This document shows positions 54,441-64,000 of a stretch of 64,000 nucleotides of DNA, piece by piece. The stretch is from Gnetum montanum (taxonomy: Eukaryota; Streptophyta; Gnetopsida; Gnetales; Gnetaceae), in assembly GCA_015680685.1 (NCBI GenBank), contig MNCI01001480.1:144120-208119 (forward strand). The letters run 5' to 3'. The position numbers were made by a program, and so were the translations under genes. Below the pieces are notes generated by a model. That model was given only the letters and a program-made list of their open reading frames with translations, did no database searches and was not told the origin of the DNA. Within the stretch, counting starts at the first letter, position 1, and each line of letters starts with the position of its first letter.

Positions 54441-56040
54441 AATGGTGGCCACTAACATACCTTGTTCCATTGATGAATCCATTACTAACACTAGAGTTTC
54501 CTCCTCTTTATTGCTAAGGATGACCCTAAACAAATTATCTAGCATTCCTTGCCATCCATCAACAATATCATGACTAGTTTCTTTTCTTCGATCTTCCATA
54601 CTTGACACCCCTCCTCAACTTTCACTTGTGGACCACCCAAAAGCAACGGTGTTTGGCCATTACTCTTGAAGTGTGTTTGAAAGGTGCATGAACTATGGTG
54701 CTATTGTTTTTGCTAACCTTGTAGTGTCTCTCTATCACTTTGTTTTGAATCTATTCGGGTTTTTTGTTGCTTCCCTCTTGCAACATCCCAATTTTTTTTT
54801 CTGGGAGATCAATTGCCAATCGTATGAGTCATCAACTTGGGCTTTTTTCTTGGTTGCCCCTCTTGCACTTAGATAGGAGGCTGCATGCTTCACCTTCGGC
54901 CTTGATGTGTTTTCCATCCCTCCTTGGATGGGAACTGTGGCTTGTAAAGGGTGGTCTAGCCCTTAGTTTCTACCATTACCAACATACTTATCCATGATGG
55001 CTCTTTTGGTAGCCTTGGCATCCATGCCAATTTTTGGCCTAGGTGGAGCCCCTTCCTTCTCCTTATCTTGTGTTGGTTTTCTAGCTTGTGCTTCGTAGGC
55101 ATTGGGTTGAGATATGCCTCCACTAAGTGCACATTGTGAAAATATTTGGGAAATTATTATAAAAAATCAACTTGAAAAAGCATCCATTATGCTTTTTTAG
55201 GACAATTTGTGGAAGGACCTTTGTGTCATCCTACATACCGACACAAATTTATGCTATTGCACTAGAGATCCTAGAAGAGTTGCATAAATTAGTCATCAGA
55301 AGATCCCTAAAGATCTCAATGATTCTTCACAAAACCTCCTTTGACCAAAATTCAATTGGGAGTCTAGGGAGGTGCATCCACATAGCTAATCACTTCTTGA
55401 TTTGGATCTTATCATTAATCTCCATTTGCAACGGTAGGTTCTTGGGAACTAATTTTTACACCTATATGATGAGCCGGGCAACCCTCTAGGACATCGCCGA
55501 CTCCATTGTCTTTGAATCTTTCTCTTTTGCAAAAGTTAGTAGCATTGCATTCTCCCACAAAAGACTGACATGTACTATGACCCTCAGCCAAGCTCTAGCA
55601 ACCCATGTGTACAGCTCCTTGAGGATTGGGACCCTACCATTAAAAGTGTTGACCAGCATCTATTGGAAATGTTGTTGTTGTGCCTCCAATGTCCTTTTTG
55701 AGATAAAAACCTTGGGGCTATTTAGACTCTCAAAGCTAGAAAAATCCTCTTCCCCACAACCCTCCTCCTAGTTTTACTTAAATTTGGATTTTCCTTGAAG
55801 TGCATCCGCAAATGAAATACAATTCAAAAGTGAACCATTGTCACCAAGTGCCTTATACGCTGTCTAAGTGCTTTGTAACCCTAGATGGCCTATTATCTTA
55901 ATTTTTCCCATGCCCATTTGTTGCTTTGCCAAAACCCTTTCACTTTCTTGAACTACCTCCTCCCAAATATCCCATAATCTCAATAGAGTCTAGATGTGCT
56001 ATGTTAATTCATGCTTTCGCCATTGTTTGTTACTCATGAT
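54440..56040 (-). pseudogene. L1-type LINE, copy 2: ORF1 (Gag-like) and basic linker
   Basis: On the minus strand near 55400-55270 the text WMHLPRLPIEFWSKEVL followed by IIEIFRDL matches the DUF4283-type domain of plant L1 ORF1 proteins (usually VWVRLPGLPIEFW...). Toward lower coordinates lies a Lys/Arg/Pro-rich linker with KPKLMTH and other basic pieces (55080-54740), then the endonuclease begins. ORF1 binds the LINE RNA. Stops occur throughout. Confidence 0.7.
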
Positions 56041-56043
56041 CAA

Positions 56044-56348
56044 TGTTGGAATAAATAGCAATGTCAACAATAACAACCACTAGACCTTTCTAGAAGATTC
56101 TGGATGATTAGAGAATATGTCTAGGTGCAATGAACTTTGGGTTAGCTTGAAAGCAATCACACATATAAATTAAGATGAAGTTTTATGTAATTTGTTGCTT
56201 GAGTGTTTACCTTGATTTTGTAGGGGCTTGGGATTTACTTTCAGTTTCTTGCCTTTCATTATGGATTTGGATATATGGCTGGTTTTTTTTTTGATGTGCT
56301 AAGCTTTTTTCTAATCACAGAGTCTGTTATTGTTGATAGGACCTAACA
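56044..56348 (+). repeat. Copia-type LTR, probably solo
   Basis: It starts TGTTGGAATAAATAGC and ends GACCTAACA, classic Copia LTR ends. It matches 51401-51710. No primer-binding site follows (ATGACATCCC), and it sits beside or inside the second L1 copy, so it is either the 3' LTR of the element starting at 51401 or a solo LTR. The flanks ATCAA and ATGAC do not give a perfect duplication. Confidence 0.7.
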
Positions 56349-57050
56349 ATGACATCCCTATGGTGCTGTCCATGCCCTTGTTGTCTACCATTTGTGATGG
56401 GATCTCTAAATTACCATGCTTGCTAATCAACCCTTGACAATTATGCCTAACCTTTGAGATGGGCAAATTGATGAATCTCTAACACTTGCACTACCTGTTT
56501 AGCAAGATTTTTGGGATTTGTAGTGTAATTTTTTGCTTTATGGGTTGTTTTGGACCTTAATGACCAGTCATGTCTTTGTGAATCATTCTATGTTCTATTG
56601 GCCCATGTTTTGTTACCTAGATGTTGTTGGTGAAACCCAGCATAAGAGAACATGGCTAGAAAATTAATTTGTGAGATAAAAGGTAGAGATAACAATGCAA
56701 AAAATCCTAAAGATAATCAACAAAAGGAAAATTGGAATCGAAACCATAATGATAGTTGATCAAAAATGAAAAATAAGAAACACAACATTTATGAGGCAAC
56801 ACCCTTGATAATCTTGAGAACCCTTCATAGGAGAAGCCTAGCCCTTATTTCTCAATTGATCTAAAAGTGCTCACATACAATGACCAAGGATTCAGAGCTT
56901 AAATAGGAAAAAACCATGTTACAGACTCAAATGTAGAAACATCTGGAAGTTATCTTTCTAGAAGCATCTCAACAATGTAAAAAATTCTAGAGGATCACTT
57001 CTAAAATAAAAAATGAACCCACAGAACCATTTAAAAAGAACTTTGTAACA
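56349..57050. other. Unassigned region
   Basis: No gene is recognised. 56370-56520 might continue L1 ORF1 (minus strand) beyond the LTR, but similarity is weak. The sequence near 56780-57020 (GAGGCAACACCC, TCTAGAAGCATCTC) looks like LTR or internal transposon text without a clear match. Confidence 0.35.
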
Positions 57051-58768
57051 CTCCCAAAACTTGGCAAGAAAAATAAATATTAGACATTAGAAATGGTATA
57101 AATAGATGTAGTATTGCGGCAGAAGGGGAGGAGGTGGGGGTGAGGGGTAGAGGGCTGCAGGATGCATGTGAATTCTTCCTAGGGAGGATGCCTAAAATGG
57201 CGAGTGGGCTGGTCCCCAAAGCAACTTGGAGCCCATGTGGCAAGACACCGTAGTGTTGGTGGATAGATTCTTTGTCCACTCTAGCAATGCTTGGATGATT
57301 TTGGGGGTCCATTTTGAGTTCCTCTATTGCCTTTGGAGGGGAATTGGGGTGAACCTACGTCACTTTTTTTAGGGGCGTTGCATAAGAGGAGGTACGGGAC
57401 TCATTCAGGGTTGATCCTCGTGCTTTGGTAGGCAGTGAGAGGTAGGTGAGTGGTTGGGGAGGTTCTAAGGTAGCCTGGTATCTTGGTGGTGAGGGTGGTC
57501 TACGAGTGTAGATGGAGGCGGTGCGTTCCACCTTCATCAATGGTTGACATTTTTGCCAGTGAAAGTGAGTCTAATGAGGAGGCTCTAGGGGGAGCATGGA
57601 TTGAGGGGTAATGATGGACGTAGATATTGGGGAGTCATTGTGGTCCTAAGGGAGGATGGAAGGACCCTTGTGGGGGATTGGGCTATTAGGAACATCAATG
57701 GGCGAGGTGAATTATGCTAGGGAGGAGAAGCGGGTTGTCTAGGTGAAGTGATTACAACGATAGGAAGAGGAGCTTCTCCAAGAACTAGGAGGAATGAGAT
57801 GCAGTGAAGAGAAGTTCCAATAGGAACTCTAGTGGCTGAGGGAGGTGACTAGGGAAGAGTGGATGTGCTAGGATTTTGCAGATGCAACGACCAAAATGTA
57901 GCTAGAGGAGGACCTGAGGTAGCAAATTTGTGAGGAGCTCTAGGAGGAGGCCAGGCTCCAAGAGGAGAGGGAAACTGGCGAGCAATGACATTGTGAGGTG
58001 GAGTGGGAGGAGGCAGAAATCTAGGCATGGCTAGAGCACACACATGAAAGCCAAGCATGGACATGGTTGGTAGTGTGGAAATGCCCTTATGTGATCATAA
58101 ACATATGACATATTGCACCATGGGGGTCACTTTGGCATAGTATCCATAGGGAGAGTTAGTGGCTACACCTGGATTTTTTTTGGGGGACAAGGGGGGGGGG
58201 GGGTTGGCCTAGGAAAGAATGCACACTCTAATAGGAGAGCTTGAAAGAATGACAAGAGGCTATGGCCTTTGGTAATGGGGAGTTACTAGGTGGTACTGGA
58301 TGACCTCCATAGGCAAACGAAGCCCTATTGCCAATGCTCGACTCTCCCGTTGTGGCTCTGGGGGGGGTGTTGGTGCAGTGTTTTGTTTGTTTGAGGCTGG
58401 CAGTAATTTTTTGAGGGGGTATGGGTTTCTTTTGATCTCTTTTTGGTTTTTTGTCTTCGGTGTTTATCTTGACTCCTTGGTGGAGAGTTTGATGGATGGA
58501 GGGTGGGCGGTTCGTTTTTTCCCCCTAGTTTTGGGGATGAGGGGAGCTATTTTCTCTACTCCTTTTGATTGTTTGTTCTGTTTTTGCATAATTCGGTGTT
58601 TGTCTTGACTCCTTGGTGGAGAGTTTGATGGATGGGGGGTAGGGGATTCATTTTCCCCCCCTAGTTTTGCGTATGAGGAGAGATGTATTCTCCCCTCCTT
58701 TAGATTGTTTGTTCTATTTGTACATACTTTTTGTTTAATTTAAGCCTAAAGTTTTCTAAAAAAAAAAC
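57051..58768 (+). mobile_element. Unidentified retroposon-like unit with poly-A tail
   Basis: A G-rich stretch on the plus strand, unlike its A/T-rich surroundings. Around 57760-58030 broken plus-strand frames are rich in Glu and Arg, with repeated EE-x-R pieces suggesting a coiled coil. A poly-G run is at 58191-58203. The right end has a tandem duplication of about 136 bases (58458-58593 and 58594-58729) and then about ten A at 58758-58767, like the 3' end of a LINE or processed copy. I cannot name its family, and the left end is uncertain. Confidence 0.4.
58458..58729. repeat. 136-bp tandem duplication
   Basis: Two adjacent copies each begin CGGTGTTT(A/G)TCTTGACTCC and continue through GGTGGAGAGTTTGATGGATG to TTGTTTGTTCT. 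They differ at several positions, so the duplication is not recent. Confidence 0.88.
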
Positions 58769-60598
58769 AGATGTAGTACTATGGCCAAGATAGAGAAAAT
58801 TATTTGGAAGCCACAATTATGTCTAAAATAGCATTTAGAACCAATTAAAGATAAACATTCAAATTGTATCAAGCATTATATAGTCCTCAAAGAAGTACAT
58901 CATTTACCAGAAAGCCATATTTCTTAAGACATATGCAAATAAAAGACATATTTAATGTTACACATGAGCCAACAACCCACATGAATAAAACACTAGATAG
59001 ACTACAAGCCTAGGTGCTAGACAACTAGGACATCAAGCTCTTGAAGCATCGCCTATGCTATCAGGACCTCCAAGTCTACTTGGAAAAGATAAAAATATTG
59101 GTTAGACATGACTCAGTAGGGAAATATTATAAGAAATTATGTCAAGATCGATAGCAAGGAATCATATATTGAAAGATGGTAAGTTGTGGTAACCATCAAC
59201 ATGTGACAGCAAGAACAATGTCAATAACCAACCAATAAGAGCAAGATGCCAATGTCCAAGATCCAATCAAGGTCCCACATATGTCAAAGATCCTATCCAC
59301 CACCACCATCAACCAAAGAGATTGGATAACAGTAGCATCACACTTAGTGTATTGTGTGAATCAATTGCTATGTGCACTTCCCACTAATTCAGTTATCTAT
59401 TGGCTTGCTACATTATAGTTTTCATTATCACTCTTGACTAACAATCATAATGTAGATGCACTTAGTTGTCTTGAAACCATGATCATTTGAATAAGCCTGA
59501 TCTTTGCAAAGGCCAGGATAGCAAGTCCTAACCTCCCTTTTTAATTTGAGTTAGGGTTCATCGAACATGAAGTCCATTGCTACAATCAATCGAGGGGGAA
59601 TGTGATCCATCTTCAACGTCCCTAACAACCTCGTGGTTCCTTTATCCTCCGATGCTAGCTCCTCAAGATTAATCATAATAATTCACCAAATAGTTGTTAG
59701 AAATCCGAGTGAAATCAAAATCAACATTCACATGAACATTAGTATTTCTATATGTCATAACAAATCATCTGATGGTTGGTATCCATGAGATTTGGTAGAT
59801 ACGAAGAGTATAATGAGACATTCTAGATGACACTTTGGACCCTTACTAACATGTCAGAAATCTATGAATTTGGCCACAACACAAACCCATGAAAACCCTC
59901 AAATAAATTCAAATAAATACATAAAAATTGTAGAAATGGTCATCTCCTCAAATTGAATCCTATGGCATACTCAAAATTGCAAATAGACCTCTCAAGTTTT
60001 AAGTTCAAGTTGAAAAAAATGGTTTACCAAGGTTGCTTAGTCAAGGGGTATTACAAACCTTGTAACTAGCCATAGCTCATCCTTTACAAAAATTCATATT
60101 TATCAATTAAATAATAAAGCTACAAGATTTAACTTCACATTCATAATAGATGGGATATGGTATCCTTTACCTCTCTCATTTGTAATTCTATTTTGTAAGG
60201 ATTATAATCCATTTTAATATAGTCTAACGTGATTTACCCTTCAAAAAATATATGTTATTCATCTTCTACAACTTGTAGGAATAATTGATATATATTTTCC
60301 TCATGTTTCACATATCCTATTTTTCAGTTTAAACTCAAAGGTGATTTAGTCTCATTCTTACTCAACTAATTAGTGTTTGCAAGAACATAGGAATAGTTTC
60401 ATGAAAATATTCTACTTCATCATGTATGCTATCTCTAATTTTTTCTAATAAAATTGAAATTTTGTTTGGTTTTGTACCTTGCCATCTTTAGAAAACCTTC
60501 TCTTAAAAAATTTTCCAAGTCTCTTCTGAATTCTTTATTGTATAAAAATTTTCCATATCCTAATTTTGTAGCCACATTTTTTCTTCATGATATCATCC
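58769..60598. other. Unassigned A/T-rich region
   Basis: No open frame of interest, no LTR ends and no tandem repeats are recognised. Confidence 0.45.
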
Positions 60599-60802
60599 TT
60601 ATTGTTGAATTTCTTGAATGATTTCTTCTGAGATATTATTGCCATGTTTATTCTTTAGAAAAAATATTAAGAATTGATACATTGCCTCAACTTTTAATGG
60701 CAACATATAAGCTTCTAATAAAAGTATTGTATATAGGACATGAGTTTTCACCTTGTCTTGGAGTTTGACTTTACACCTTACGACAACTCCATTGTACTCC
60801 AA
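60599..60802 (-). CDS. Unrecognised reading frame, possible decayed gene
   Basis: A 67-codon minus-strand frame (MEYNGVVVRCKVKLQDK... ending SEEIIQEIQQ) with ordinary, non-low-complexity composition. Neighbouring minus-strand frames up to about 61060 (for example ELPKPKKLLVVEYL near 61040) also look protein-like, so it may be part of a larger broken gene. I cannot assign a family; mobile-element or viral-type origin is possible but not shown. Confidence 0.3.
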   Translation of the reverse strand: MEYNGVVVRCKVKLQDKVKTHVLYTILLLEAYMLPLKVEAMYQFLIFFLKNKHGNNISEEIIQEIQQ

Positions 60803-62280
60803 GATCTAATGAGGAGGAAGTAATATTGTGGAATCGTAAGATCATAATGCTCTTCTTAATGATAACTACTTTTCGTAATTCTCTACAGTTGCAAGTATTC
60901 TAAGTATCACTGATTTCACTGATTATAAAACCTCTTATGATGGATAGAGTTACATTGCCTTGATTCCATAATTTAGTACTGGACGTAAGTTATCATAGAT
61001 ACTCTACAACAAGTAATTTTTTTGGTTTTGGTAATTCATCATCATCATCTTTGGGCTTGTTGTAATTTCAGATTCAGCTCTACTAAGTTCATAAGGAATT
61101 TTTGTGTTTTGGTGGTATTGCTCTTCCTCTAGCAGTGCATCTTTTTTTGGATTGCATATGTCCCTTCATTGTAAGGTTATAAAAAACTTACAATTATTGT
61201 TCGTTATCATAGCCTTACTTAGTACATTATTAAGTTCTCAGTGAACTTACCTGTACCTTATTCCTTGTACTTTGTCAAGTCTTTTCTCTAACTTAATTTC
61301 ACATACTTCTTCATACTTTACTAAGCTGCTCTTGTCTTAGCTTCATCTGCTTACAAAATGCTTATTCGTAAGTCGTTCTTTTCTTATTGCATCGTAACCT
61401 TTTGGATGACCTTCGCTTATTCTTCAAGAAACCGGATCAGGCTACGTATGATGCAACTAAGATCTTTAGTTTTTCTTTAAGAAACTAGATCTAGTATTAC
61501 AAGAATCACACGTATCTCATGCAGCACTTATTAATTTTTTAGAACTAATTAACTCTTGTTGCTCCTATTCTCACTTTTTTCTTAGGGATTTTCCTTTTGT
61601 TATTTTACAAAATACTGTTGATCCTATCTTCTAGTTCATGAACATTCCTTGCAGTTGTTATTCCAATGCTGCTTCTCTTCTTCTTCCTTCTTCTTTACTT
61701 CCTTATCCTTCCATTCGTTCGTTCAGTTTGTACTTCTCACTTGTTTTACTTATTCTTATTCATTATTCAATATTCCTATCACATTTTCACACACTTATTT
61801 GATAAGATCTTGAGGGTTCTTGTACTTTGTAAAGAATGGTGATTGTACTTTGAAGCTTTCAATTTTATTTTGAAGATTCCTGATCAAATTGCAGACCTCA
61901 GACTACACATCCATACTTCAATTTCAGTTCTTGATTTTTGATTATAAACCACAAACTACTGTTGGCACATTTGGCCATTTCATGGAGTAGGTTGGTAAGA
62001 TTAAATTGGTTAAAATTTTTTGGAGAAGTGGCTAACATTTGGTTTTGAGAGGAAAAGAATAAGTTAACAATAGCATTTTTATTCTAATATATATATATAT
62101 ATATATAGAAGCCCCATTCCTATACATATTGGGATTATGGAAGAAGTCCAATTTATCATTTATATGATATGAAAATATGGCAAATCAAAGAGCATCTTAA
62201 GTAAAATTATGTTGCATCCATTTTATTTCAGAAAGCATATCTCTGCAGCAATACAAATTTAATAGAAAAGGAACATTGCA
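60803..62280. other. Unassigned region with T/C-rich tract
   Basis: Apart from the possible extension of the frame at 60599-60802, nothing is recognised. The stretch 61200-61800 is pyrimidine-rich (TTC/CTT-rich) on the plus strand. Confidence 0.4.
62087..62107. repeat. (AT)n microsatellite
   Basis: About ten AT dinucleotides in a row. Confidence 0.95.
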
Positions 62281-62299
62281 ATTCATATTTTAATGGGAA

Positions 62300-62445
62300 A
62301 GGGTCAAAATCCTTGGGCAACAAGCTTACACAGCTGAAGAGCATGGGTCTTTCTCATAATAGGATTATGGGACCTATTCCAGAGTCTTTATTCAACCTTA
62401 CTTTCCTTCAGATTTTAAATTTATCATTTAAATTTTTGAAGGCAA
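62300..62445 (+). pseudogene. Leucine-rich-repeat fragment, receptor-kinase type
   Basis: The plus-strand frame gives LTQLKSMGLSHNRIMGPIPE followed by SLFNLTFLQILNLS. This fits one and a half plant LRR units (L-x-x-L-x-x-L-x-LS-x-N-x-x-x-G-x-IP). The frame then loses the repeat pattern, and no kinase, signal peptide or membrane segment is found nearby. It is the only host-gene-like piece in the window. Such scraps are common remains of LRR receptor-like kinase genes. Confidence 0.65.
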
Positions 62446-62529
62446 CATCAACTGTTTTGAAGTCTCTCTCTAATTCTGGAAAAATTTATTCATTCGTGCA
62501 CAAATCCTACATGACTACAAGCAAATAGA

Positions 62530-63687
62530 ACATGAATGTAAGTAATCTGATGGGGTTGAATCTTTGATTTTCTGAAACACCCAGAAAGTTGAAGGGTTTC
62601 TAGTCCATTGCAGAAAATCATGGCGTTCTAGAAAATCACATTTTTACCTGGGCAGTAGGAGTGACAAAATCGCCAGCCACGCGGTGTTTATCGCGGTGCA
62701 GACAGGCACCAAAAAAACTGACATCGCCACATGAACCCTAGTAATCGAAGTAGCGACTGAGATATGGGCCCAAAATAGAAAGTGCGATCGTCAAAATTCC
62801 TAGAGGACCTCGAGCTCGAGACTCGTTCCTCGTGCCAAGCCCTTTGATAACGATTTGAACCGAATGTAGGTTCATTTCATTGCTAAGCATTGCGTAACCC
62901 TAGGGAAGCACTTCATTCCACTTGTTCTGCTATTTTCAAGAAAAAAATAACAAAAAATAGACATTAGCGTTTCATTTTTGAACAACATTCTGGGTCGGCA
63001 GAGGTCTGAATCGACAAACCACAAGCAGTGTTGACCGCCTCTGTGCCATGTTAAACAGAGCCACCAGGGCCTCTGCGTACCCTCGTGCACCACCAAACCC
63101 TATCAGTTTTTGCACCGCTATTCTACGCATCACCAAACCCTACCCGCTCTAGTACTGTTTTCAAACAACTCGGAAAATTTCATGGTTGTGTGCCCAGGGG
63201 TACACCGTGGCCATGAATGTCTTGGAAAATACAGAAATAGGTTAATTGCTACAACAAGGCCGAAAATAGAAACAACATCACAACCGGGAACTCATTTCAA
63301 ACTTTCAGACGGTTAAAAATGTTAATCACAAATGTCGCTCGCTCCTGGAACTTGCAATCTGAAACAACAGCTGTGCCCGATGCCGATGCATTCGTTATCG
63401 CCATACCAGTCCACTGAACACGGCAACAGAGACATAAAGGCACACTAAAACTGGAGTATAACTGAATTCGTAGAGTAGGAGATATTTTAACCGATGCTGG
63501 AGTTGTAGTTTTATCTATCACTGAAGACTTACCTTTAAATTTAATTATTTCAAGTGACCGACTGAAGACTTACTTTAATTATTCCAAGTCTTTAAAACAT
63601 TATTTTTTGAAACATTATTATATAAGTTACTACCTATAAAATATTTTTAATATTATATAAAATATTTGTAATATTTACAAATATTAA
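62530..63687. other. Unassigned region of higher G+C
   Basis: Noticeably richer in CG dinucleotides than most of the window (for example 62670-62830), with a self-complementary CTCGAGCTCGAG at 62809-62820. Frames at 63110-63316 (plus) and 63297-63521 (minus) carry no motif I recognise. The sequence at 62838-62852 faintly resembles a minus-strand initiator-Met primer site, but not enough to call. Confidence 0.4.
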
Positions 63688-64000
63688 TGTTAGCATAAAT
63701 TCCTCCTAACATTAGGTATAACTTCCTACCTACATAACTTCCCAACTAAATTGATGAGAAATATCTCCTAACTAGTTGGGTAAGTTGTAACTTCCTTACT
63801 TGGGAGAGAAGTTAGCTAAGATATTTTAAAGTATGTAACTACCTTTGAACGTTATAAAAGGGCTTTAGGGGTAAGAAGAAAGGGGATGGGGGGAGAAGAA
63901 AGAAGATAACACATTTTGGAAGACCTGGGATCACACACTTGGGCTCTCACTTGGAGACACACTTTGAGTCTTGGGAGAAGAGCATTGTAAAGAAGAAATT
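63688..64000 (+). repeat. Probable LTR start running off the right edge
   Basis: It starts TGTTAGCATAAATTCC. A TATA box, TATAAAAG, lies at about 63853-63860 in GTTATAAAAGGGC. A purine-rich leader and GGGATCACACACTTGGGCTC follow, the composition of a plant LTR from U3 into R. The other end and any coding part are outside the window; it could instead be a host promoter. Confidence 0.45.

Noticed and set aside
57031-58064. Pro/Ser-rich minus-strand frames
   Set aside because: They are the complement of the G-rich unit with Glu/Arg-rich plus-strand text and a plus-strand poly-A end; no motif supports the minus strand.
58191-58203. Possible G-quadruplex from the poly-G run
   Set aside because: One homopolymer run next to a shorter G run; could be a sequencing artefact and has no supporting context.
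62809-62820. Palindrome CTCGAGCTCGAG
   Set aside because: A single 12-base palindrome in a G+C-richer stretch is not enough to suggest a function.
62838-62852. Possible minus-strand initiator-Met primer site near an LTR end
   Set aside because: Too many mismatches and no LTR terminus or partner repeat found around it.

Overview
This window reads as nuclear DNA from a plant with a large, repeat-filled genome. A conifer or other gymnosperm is my best guess, but that is inference from style: A/T-rich, almost no host genes, old retrotransposons stacked in one another, heavy C-to-T/G-to-A decay. I saw no tRNA, rRNA, CRISPR, operon or bacterial feature. No intact host gene was found. Nearly every recognisable coding stretch is a broken retrotransposon gene.

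Layout. 1-3159: 5' end (gag, primer-binding site, LTR) of a minus-strand Ty3/gypsy element (A) running off the left edge. 3510-4690: a Copia-type gag relic and a loose LTR piece. 4700-8150: unassigned DNA with small repeats. 8150-15195: minus-strand Ty3/gypsy element E with gag, protease, RT, RNase H and integrase, lacking its 3' LTR. 15581-25882: a three-layer nest, in which Copia element F is split by an RTE-type LINE that is itself split by Ty3/gypsy element D (18250-24803, perfect 5-bp duplication ATGAA). 26785-36623: complete but decayed plus-strand Ty3/gypsy element C (duplication CCTTG). 37564-47640: an L1-type LINE split by Ty3/gypsy element B (40679-47379, duplication ATGGT). 47640-51400: a degenerate minisatellite, then unassigned DNA. 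51401-56348: a Copia-type LTR, a second L1 copy (ORF1 plus endonuclease part), and another Copia-type LTR. 56349-63687: unassigned DNA with a G-rich retroposon-like unit, one unrecognised reading frame and a leucine-rich-repeat scrap. 63688-64000: probable start of another LTR.

Elements A to E belong to one Ty3/gypsy group. Their LTRs run TGATG...CATCA (in B, C and D at both ends), and the primer-binding sites match the 3' end of plant tRNA-Asp with decay. The pol sequences of C and E (FMDDFS reverse transcriptase box; in C also the VADHLS motif after RNase H) place them in the Athila/Tat branch. C and E have full gag-pol. B and D carry gag but have lost RT, RNase H and integrase, and both have the same altered protease active site (Asp-Leu-Gly). 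They therefore look like members of a non-autonomous subfamily that would have needed C-like relatives to move.

The most interesting signals are this pol-less subfamily with a shared dead protease, a small hydrophobic reading frame kept after integrase in B, C and D and built from a 15-bp tandem repeat, arrays of GATATC-centred palindromes in the U3 part of the LTRs, and the cleanly datable insertion nests.
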